5,198 nt of DNA. Origin: Peptococcaceae bacterium. Lineage in GTDB: Bacteria; Bacillota; Dehalobacteriia; UBA4068; UBA4997. The stretch is taken from contig JAHZFN010000265.1 of NCBI GenBank assembly GCA_019421315.1, positions 1 through 5,198 of the forward strand. The letters run 5' to 3'. The notes under the pieces were generated by a model that made no database searches, was not told where the DNA came from, and saw nothing but the letters and a program-made list of their open reading frames with translations. Made by a program: the position numbers and the translations under genes. Positions 1 through 4,239 of the stretch are shown in pieces. Within the stretch, counting starts at the first letter, position 1. Each line of letters opens with the position of its first letter.

Positions 1-135
1 ATTGCCAAAAGGCTGGGCTGTTTTAATTACGAGCTGGAACAAAGGCAGTTTTACGACCATGTTGTTGTCAACGACCAAGTGGAAAGAGCCGTTGCCGAAA
101 TCAGAGATATTTTAAACCGCAAGGCAGATGAATAA
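1..135 (+). CDS. gmk: Guanylate kinase, C-terminal end (partial)
   Basis: This is the last 44 codons of an open frame that enters from the left edge and ends with TAA. The family enzyme phosphorylates GMP to GDP with ATP in the cytoplasm. The visible part contains YDHVVVND followed by an amphipathic helix (QVERAVAEIRDIL). This matches the usual end of guanylate kinases, where the YDYVVVND-type strand is followed by a final helix. The catalytic P-loop and GMP-binding residues lie outside the window, so the call rests on this C-terminal signature and on the neighbour: gmk immediately upstream of rpoZ is a common bacterial arrangement. The tail after the helix (NRKADE) is short, as expected. No convincing terminator follows, so some transcription may run on into rpoZ. 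Confidence 0.85.
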   Translation: MAKRLGCFNYELEQRQFYDHVVVNDQVERAVAEIRDILNRKADE

Positions 136-177
136 AATGCCGAACAACGGATAGTGAATTTTGTATGTTTTTAATTT

Positions 178-206
178 TTGACAATTAGTTTTGAAAGGTA
201 AATTAT
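178..206 (+). promoter_or_regulatory. Candidate sigma-A promoter for rpoZ-coaBC-metK
   Basis: A perfect -35 hexamer TTGACA (178-183) is followed, after 17 bp, by AATTAT (201-206), which matches four of six -10 positions. It lies in the AT-rich spacer between gmk and rpoZ, pointing towards rpoZ, and would give a leader of roughly 108 nt. The region is so AT-rich that -10-like strings are frequent. A second one, TAATAT at 288-293, has only a poor -35. The 136-320 spacer holds no gene that I can see. Confidence 0.45.
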
Positions 207-320
207 TTTTAAACAGTTTGCAAAAACGGTTATTAATAATTTTTCATATTTTTAATTTTATATTTTAGTTTAATATTTCTCACGTTGTAATATAAGGAAA
301 ATGAGGGAGGTCGGTTCATT

Positions 321-629
321 ATGATGAATAAGCCCTATATTGATGAATTATCCGAAAAAGGTGAATCCAGATACACCTTGATTGCAGTTGCCGCCAAAAG
401 AGCAAGGCAGATTACCGAGGAAAATCCGGAGCTTTCCCGTTCCGGCGCTATTAATCCCGTGTCCCAGGCGCTGCACGAAATCAACGACGACAAATTGAAA
501 TGGCATCATCATGTTAAAGAAGCTGCGCCCACTGAAGTTTTGGCTGCTCAAGTTATTGCCGACGGTGCAGGCACTGCCAATGAAAATGATGAAGCGGTGC
601 AGTCTGTTAACGATACGGACCGAGCTTAA
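321..629 (+). CDS. rpoZ: DNA-directed RNA polymerase omega subunit
   Basis: Omega is the small subunit that wraps around the C-terminal tail of beta-prime and helps RNA polymerase assemble. The 102-residue product has the family core: PYIDELSEK at the start, then SRYTLIAVAAKRARQI (residues 16-31, the conserved helix with the AKRAR motif), then NPVSQALHEI (45-54), corresponding to the conserved KPV-ALEEI segment. After about residue 65 it continues into an alanine-rich, acidic tail (VIADGAGTANENDEAVQS) that is longer than in the shortest omegas and is probably disordered. The Shine-Dalgarno GGGAGGT (305-311) lies 9 nt before the first of two tandem ATGs (321 and 324). The first is better spaced, but either could be used. 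It is probably the first gene of the unit with coaBC and metK. Confidence 0.93.
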   Translation: MMNKPYIDELSEKGESRYTLIAVAAKRARQITEENPELSRSGAINPVSQALHEINDDKLKWHHHVKEAAPTEVLAAQVIADGAGTANENDEAVQSVNDTDRA

Positions 630-649
630 ACGGCGAATTACGGTGAATA

Positions 650-1852
650 ATGATGTTTAGCGGAAAAAAAATAGTTTTGGGAATAACGGGCGGCATTGCC
701 GCCTACAAAGCGGCGGATGTTGTCAGCTGGCTTGCCAAAAACGGCGCCGAGGTTCATGTTGCAATGACCGAAAATGCGGCAAAAATCATTTCGCCGCTGA
801 CTTTGCAGACTCTTTCCAAACGGCCTGTTGTAGTTGACGAATTTGCCACGGGTTTCGGCTGGCAGGTGGTGCATATTACGTTGGTGGAAAATGCCGATTT
901 ATTGGCTGTTATTCCCGCAACGGCAAATTTTATGGCAAAGGTAGCCCACGGCATTGCCGACGATGCTCTGACTTCTGCGGTTTTGGCGGCAGCCTGCCCC
1001 AAGCTGATGGCACCTGCGATGAATGTGCATATGTTTGAAAATGCTGCCACCCAAGCCAATCTGCAAACCTTGCAAGACCGCGGCTGGCACATTGTGGAGC
1101 CTGCGGTCGGGATGTTGGCGTGCGGCTACGAGGGCAAAGGCAAGCTGCCTGCTTTGGAGGTTTTGCAGCAGGCGATTATTGATGTGCTTTTGCCGAAGCG
1201 GGATTTTCTCGGCAAAAAGGTTTTGGTGACGGCAGGACCGACGGTTGAGGCAATTGACCCTGTGCGTTATATTTCCAACCGCAGCAGTGGCAAAATGGGC
1301 TATGCGGTTGCGTTGGCGGCTGCCAAAAGGGGTGCCGACGTGGTTTTGATAAGCGGTCCCACCGCCTTGAAACCGCCTGTTTGCTGCGATAAAATCAAGA
1401 CCGTCAAAATTAATTCCGCCGCGCAAATGCAAAAAGCTGTTTTGGCGGAGTACGAAGACTGTGACGTTGTTATTAAAGCAGCGGCAGTTGCCGATTACAG
1501 AGTTGAATGTCAATCCCCCGTCAAAATTAAAAAGAACGACGAAAATATGACATTGAAGCTTGTTAAAAACCCCGATATTTTGAAAAATTTGGGGCGTTGC
1601 AAAACACATCAGATTTTGGTGGGCTTTGCGGCGGAAACCAATGATCTTTTGGCTTACGCCAAAAAGAAATTACAGGAAAAAAACTTGGATATGATTGTTG
1701 CCAACGACGTCAGCCGCAAAGACGCCGGTTTTGATGTTGACACCAATGTTATAACTATCATCAAAGCTGACGGCACAGTCAAAGAGTATGATAAAAACAC
1801 CAAAGAGCAGGCGGCGGAAAATATTTTGGATGCTGTTTACCCTTTGCTTTAA
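650..1852 (+). CDS. coaBC: Bifunctional phosphopantothenoylcysteine decarboxylase / phosphopantothenate-cysteine ligase
   Basis: This 400-residue fusion (usual length for the family) performs two consecutive steps of coenzyme A synthesis: CTP-dependent joining of cysteine to 4'-phosphopantothenate (CoaB), then FMN-dependent decarboxylation to 4'-phosphopantetheine (CoaC). The N-terminal CoaC flavoprotein domain (about 1-180) shows GITGGIAAYK (11-20), the catalytic His75 in VHITL, PATANFMAKVAHGIADD (89-105), PAMN with Asn125, and the LACG loop with Cys158. The C-terminal CoaB domain (about 186-400) shows VTAGPTVEAIDPVRYISN (193-210), RSSGKMG (211-217), KAAAVADYR (276-284), KIKK (292-295) and NPDIL (307-311). 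Asn210 and a lysine of KIKK fit the known catalytic positions. In the His75 segment, the common WAD triad is NAD here (81-83), a mild variation. Tandem ATGs at 650 and 653 are possible starts. The weak GGTGA at 642-646 fits the second better. The gene starts 20 bp after rpoZ, suggesting co-transcription. Confidence 0.96.
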   Translation: MMFSGKKIVLGITGGIAAYKAADVVSWLAKNGAEVHVAMTENAAKIISPLTLQTLSKRPVVVDEFATGFGWQVVHITLVENADLLAVIPATANFMAKVAHGIADDALTSAVLAAACPKLMAPAMNVHMFENAATQANLQTLQDRGWHIVEPAVGMLACGYEGKGKLPALEVLQQAIIDVLLPKRDFLGKKVLVTAGPTVEAIDPVRYISNRSSGKMGYAVALAAAKRGADVVLISGPTALKPPVCCDKIKTVKINSAAQMQKAVLAEYEDCDVVIKAAAVADYRVECQSPVKIKKNDENMTLKLVKNPDILKNLGRCKTHQILVGFAAETNDLLAYAKKKLQEKNLDMIVANDVSRKDAGFDVDTNVITIIKADGTVKEYDKNTKEQAAENILDAVYPLL

Positions 1853-1856
1853 GGAG
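1851..1856 (+). promoter_or_regulatory. Ribosome binding site of metK, overlapping the coaBC stop
   Basis: AAGGAG begins on the last two bases of the coaBC TAA. It lies 12 nt before the metK ATG at 1869, a longer gap than usual. No better in-frame ATG, GTG or TTG lies closer. The overlap suggests that ribosomes finishing coaBC help load metK. Confidence 0.6.
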
Positions 1857-1868
1857 TGGATTGAAAAA

Positions 1869-2999
1869 ATGCGTAAATTTTTTACATCTGAATCTGTAAC
1901 GGAAGGGCATCCCGATAAAGTTGCCGACCAGATTTCGGATGCGATTTTGGACAGTATTATGGCGCAGGATCCAAACGGACGAGTTGCCTGCGAAACATTT
2001 TTGTCAACGGGTGTGGCAGTTGTCTGCGGTGAAATTTCCACAAACTGCTACATAGACATTGCCAAGATTGCCAGAGAAACCATTTGCAATATCGGCTACG
2101 ACAGCGCCGATGTTTTCTTTGACGGTAAAACCTGTGCTGTTTTGACCAGTATCGGCGAACAAAGCGGCGATATTGCCATGGGTACAAACGACGAAGTCGG
2201 CGGCGCCGGCGACCAGGGTATGATGTTCGGCTATGCCTGCAACGAAACGGAAGAGTATATGCCTTTGCCAGTTCATTTGGCGCATAAATTAACCAAAAAG
2301 CTGGCGGCTGCCCGCAAAAGCGGTGAGCTGCCGTGGCTGCGCCCGGACGGCAAATCCCAGGTAACCGTTGAATATGACAACGGCAAGCCCGTTCGCATTG
2401 ACGCTGTTGTGCTTTCCACCCAACACGCCGAGGACATTTCTGTTGAGGAACTGCGGAAAGAAATCAAAGAAAAAATTATTTTGCCTGTTTTGCCCGCCGA
2501 TATGCTGGACGAAAATACAAAATATCATATTAATCCCACAGGCCGTTTTGTCAAAGGCGGTCCTGCCGCCGATACAGGCTTGACCGGCAGGAAGATTATT
2601 GTTGATACATACGGCGGTATGGCACGCCACGGCGGCGGCGCTTTTTCCGGTAAGGATGCCACAAAGGTTGACCGTTCTGCGGCTTATATGGCTCGTTACA
2701 TTGCCAAAAACATCGTGGCGGCAGGTTTGGCGGATAAATGCGAAATTCAGCTGGCTTACGCCATCGGTATAGCCGAGCCCGTTTCCGTTTATGTTGATAC
2801 TTTCGGCACAGGCAAGGTTGACGATGAAAAAATTGCCGGTTTTGTTTCTGCTGAGTTCGATATGCGCCCCAAAGCTATCATCGACCGTTTCGGTTTGCGC
2901 CGACCCATTTTCAAACAAACGGCATCCTACGGTCATTTTGGCAATCCCGATTTTCCGTGGGAAAAACTGGATTCCGTTGAAATGCTGAAAAAATTATTA
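1869..2999 (+). CDS. metK: S-adenosylmethionine synthetase (methionine adenosyltransferase)
   Basis: MetK makes S-adenosylmethionine from methionine and ATP, releasing phosphate and pyrophosphate, and works as a cytoplasmic tetramer with Mg2+ and K+. The product has 377 residues, close to the usual length. Its TAA stop is at 3000-3002, just past the interval given. Family signatures are all present: FTSESVTEGHPDK (5-17, with His14 for phosphate chemistry), GAGDQGMMFGYA (112-123), the ATP-binding segment INPTGRFVKGGPAADTGLTGRK (221-242), the glycine-rich loop GGGAFSGKD (255-263), and KVDRSAAYMARYIAKN (266-281). The frame is open upstream to an ATG at 1788 inside coaBC, but that would add 27 unrelated residues. 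The start at 1869 puts the conserved FTSESVTEGHPDK at the normal distance from the N-terminus. metK lies 16 bp after coaBC and is followed by a strong terminator, so it ends the operon. No SAM riboswitch is visible before it. Confidence 0.97.
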
Positions 3000-3018
3000 T
3001 AATATTAAATATCAAATT

Positions 3019-3054
3019 AAAATAAGGCAAAGCGTTGAAGCTTTGCCTTATTTT
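3019..3054 (+). terminator. Rho-independent terminator after metK, probably bidirectional
   Basis: A perfect inverted repeat pairs 3019-3033 with 3040-3054 (15 bp, core AAGGCAAAGC / GCTTTGCCTT) around the 6-nt loop GTTGAA. On the + strand it runs into a short T-tract, beginning 17 bp after the metK stop codon. On the - strand the same stem is followed by a T-rich stretch, so it could also stop transcripts coming from the convergent gene at 3156-3362. Confidence 0.9.
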
Positions 3055-3090
3055 TGCTTGTTTTGAGGTTTAGATGTTTTAAATAAACAG

Positions 3091-3109
3091 CACTCGGCGG
3101 CGCTGAGTG
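3091..3109 (-). terminator. Possible second hairpin, downstream of the - strand genes
   Basis: CACTC (3091-3095) pairs with GAGTG (3105-3109), and the stem continues inward over a mismatch or wobble pair to a 3-nt loop. It is GC-rich in an AT-rich spacer. Read on the - strand it lies about 47 bp beyond the stop of the small membrane protein and is followed by TGTTTATTT. The T-tract is weak, so it may be an accessory terminator or only a stable 3' end. Confidence 0.4.
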
Positions 3110-3155
3110 TCTTTCTGAGTATCAATGGGGATGCCAAAAAATCAATTATCGGTTT

Positions 3156-3362
3156 TTAGTGTGTTTGATGTTTATCGGTAACTAACCCTAAGCCTACAAA
3201 GATCAGCAGGACGCCGAATATAACAAGCGCCCAAACGGGACTTTGGGTTTGGCAGTGTTTGGCGACAACTGCCGCAAAGCCGAAACTGTAAACACCTGTG
3301 ATTGCCATAATTAAAGCAATAACCTTATTGATACTATTAATTTTAAACACGTCTCCTCGCAT
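3156..3362 (-). CDS. Small two-helix membrane protein of unknown function
   Basis: I do not recognise this 68-residue protein. After a short polar start containing lysines (MRGDVFKINSINK), it has two hydrophobic stretches, about residues 14-34 (IALIMAITGVYSFGFAAVVA) and 44-62 (WALVIFGVLLIFVGLGLV), joined by a short loop with one cysteine (KHCQTQSP). It ends in a polar, histidine-containing tail (TDKHQTH). This is the pattern of a helical-hairpin inner-membrane protein. It begins 22 bp after the stop of the Crp/Fnr-type gene on the same strand and would be co-transcribed with it. The start is uncertain. The ATG at 3362 has no Shine-Dalgarno at normal distance: AGGTGG overlaps the upstream stop, about 17 nt away. 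A GAGGAG lies just inside the frame, only 2 nt before a GTG (codon 5). Translation may depend on coupling to the upstream gene. The hydrophobic pattern makes chance less likely but does not exclude it. Confidence 0.6.
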   Translation of the reverse strand: MRGDVFKINSINKVIALIMAITGVYSFGFAAVVAKHCQTQSPVWALVIFGVLLIFVGLGLVTDKHQTH

Positions 3363-3384
3363 ATATTCTGATTTTGAATCCCAC

Positions 3385-4034
3385 CTATATTAACAGTCTA
3401 AACTGTCTGCCCTTGGATTCAATTTGATTTTGTCTGCGTAAATTATGGAGCTCCTTCATAACAGCGCTGCGGTCAACGCAAAGGTAGTCGGATAATTCCA
3501 CCAACGACATGGGGATGGTAAAGGAGTCGGAATTGTTGATTATGCTTTGATATTCCAAATAAGCCAGAATTTTTTGACGCACAGTTTTTTGGCTCATAAT
3601 ATTGATACGCAGTGTCAGCATACGAACCTTTTCCACTGTCATTTGAATGATATTGCCGATAAGCTGCGAATGGTATTCGCAGGATTTTTCGCATGGGTGG
3701 ATTATGTGGTTATAATCCAAAAATAAAACTCTGCATTGGCTGTCGGCAACAATTAAATATTCAAAAGATTCTATCGGTAACATAAAATACTCACCGAATA
3801 CGGAATTCTCCGTATAATGTTCAAGCACCGCCGAAGTGCCGTTGGCGTCGAAGTAGTACAGGTGTGCCGGACCGTGTAAGAGGACGCCGATTTTTTTGTC
3901 GGCATAGGATTTCTGCATAATGTTTTCGCCTGTCTGAAAGCTTTCAGAACGGGTTTAAAACAACTGATCATTTGTTCCAAGCTGTTTTGGCTTATTTTGT
4001 CAAAAAGCACAATGTTTTGCATTTCCTGTTGCAT
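3385..4034 (-). pseudogene. Crp/Fnr-family transcriptional regulator, split by a one-base frameshift
   Basis: Two - strand frames together encode one Crp/Fnr-type regulator. From the ATG at 4034 (Shine-Dalgarno GGGAGGT, 6 nt upstream) comes the N-terminus MQQEMQNIVLFDKISQNSLE, continuing to about residue 32. The expected F-x-x-GE continuation (FQTGENIMQKSYADKKIGVL) is in the next frame. Adding one base to the TTT at 3939-3937 would restore a 216-residue protein, a normal family length. Unrepaired, translation from 4034 stops after about 87 residues. In the repaired protein, a cyclic-nucleotide-type beta-barrel domain (about 10-110) includes VFGEYFMLP (79-87). It lacks the Arg-Ser-Ala-type cAMP contact of true Crp. 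A long dimer helix follows, then a winged helix-turn-helix (about 150-216) with MSLVELSDYLCVDRSAVMKEL. Cysteines are at 25, 101, 115, 119 and 186. The HPCEKSCEYH segment (113-122) resembles a cysteine motif common in Firmicutes members, and a ligand or redox role is possible but unproven. It is divergent from the flavodiiron gene, its likely target. A sequencing error is an alternative to a real mutation. Confidence 0.85.
3933..3948. repeat. 16-bp perfect palindrome at the frameshift point
   Basis: TCTGAAAGCTTTCAGA reads the same on both strands. It contains the A/T triplet where the regulator's reading frame breaks (3937-3939). Such a self-complementary stretch could promote a slip during replication or a base-calling error. 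It lies inside the coding region and need not have a function of its own. Confidence 0.7.
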
Positions 4035-4040
4035 TTCTTT

Positions 4041-4047
4041 ACCTCCC
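4041..4047 (-). promoter_or_regulatory. Ribosome binding site fixing the start of the Crp/Fnr gene
   Basis: On the - strand GGGAGGT is followed by 6 nt (AAAGAA) and then ATG at 4034. This near-perfect site shows that the true gene starts at 4034. The internal ATG at 3918, which opens the longer downstream frame, has no comparable site. Confidence 0.85.
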
Positions 4048-4054
4048 TTAACAA

Positions 4055-4066
4055 TAGTATATACTA
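4055..4066. repeat. 12-bp palindrome over the regulator's -10 box
   Basis: TAGTATATACTA is a perfect palindrome that covers the whole -10 hexamer of the - strand promoter. A protein bound here would block that promoter. It could equally be a by-product of the AT-rich -10 sequence. It does not match the TGT-N10-ACA element at 4099-4114. Confidence 0.4.
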
Positions 4067-4084
4067 AACTCAAAAAATATTCAA
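4056..4084 (-). promoter_or_regulatory. Sigma-A promoter of the Crp/Fnr regulator gene
   Basis: On the - strand, TTGAAT (4084-4079; four of six matches) and TATACT (4061-4056; five of six) are separated by exactly 17 bp. The predicted start of transcription is near 4049, which leaves a very short leader (about 15 nt) before the ATG at 4034. The promoter looks able to work without an activator. Confidence 0.7.
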
Positions 4085-4098
4085 CAAAAGTTAGAATT

Positions 4099-4114
4099 TG
4101 TAGAATATTCCACA
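4099..4114. promoter_or_regulatory. Candidate Crp/Fnr-type operator in the divergent intergenic region
   Basis: TGTAGAATATTCCACA is an inverted repeat with seven of eight base pairs symmetric (half-site TGTRGAAT). Outer TGT and ACA triplets 10 bp apart give the same 16-bp span as the E. coli CRP core TGTGA-N6-TCACA. Its centre (4106/4107) lies 41.5 bp upstream of the start predicted for the flavodiiron promoter, the position of class II Crp/Fnr activator sites. It also lies about 57.5 bp upstream of the predicted start of the divergent regulator gene, so autoregulation is possible. That the neighbouring regulator binds here is inference. Confidence 0.6.
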
Positions 4115-4135
4115 TAATTTTGCAAAAATTCCCAC

Positions 4136-4141
4136 TATAAT
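4136..4141 (+). promoter_or_regulatory. -10 box of the flavodiiron gene promoter, lacking a -35
   Basis: TATAAT is a perfect consensus -10. The hexamer 17 bp upstream (CATAAT, 4113-4118) is a poor -35 match, 16- and 18-bp spacings are no better, and there is no extended -10 TG. A good -10 without a -35 is typical of activator-dependent promoters and fits the operator at 4099-4114. The predicted start is near 4148, giving a 92-nt leader that is strikingly A-rich and G-poor and has no obvious hairpin. Confidence 0.65.
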
Positions 4142-4225
4142 AAAAGCATAAACAATAAGCAACACAAAATTACAAAAAATAAATATATGAACAAAAATAA
4201 ATAAAATACAAAATTTTTTGATTTG

Positions 4226-4231
4226 AGGAGG
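4226..4231 (+). promoter_or_regulatory. Ribosome binding site of the flavodiiron gene
   Basis: A consensus AGGAGG lies 8 nt before the ATG at 4240, setting the start. It is among the strongest in the window and suggests high expression once the promoter is active. Confidence 0.85.
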
Positions 4232-4239
4232 TTTGTCTA

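Noticed and set aside
230..239. Palindrome TTATTAATAA in the gmk-rpoZ spacer, considered as a terminator or operator
   Set aside because: It contains only A and T in a very AT-rich stretch, has no stable stem, and has no matching second copy.
136..320. A riboswitch or small RNA in the rpoZ leader
   Set aside because: The stretch is almost all A/T, and I could find no conserved stems or riboswitch core sequences in it.
899..1609. A 236-codon open frame on the - strand opposite coaBC
   Set aside because: It is opposite a fully conserved CoaBC sequence, has no ribosome binding site that I could see, and has a composition expected from antisense reading of alanine- and valine-rich codons.
1788..1868. 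N-terminal extension of metK from an ATG inside coaBC
   Set aside because: The extra 27 residues are coaBC codons read in another frame and do not resemble MetK. The start at 1869 puts FTSESVTEGHPDK at its normal place.
4187..4204. Tiny upstream open frame (MNKNK) in the flavodiiron leader
   Set aside because: It has no ribosome binding site and lies in an A-rich tract where ATG followed by an early stop is expected by chance.
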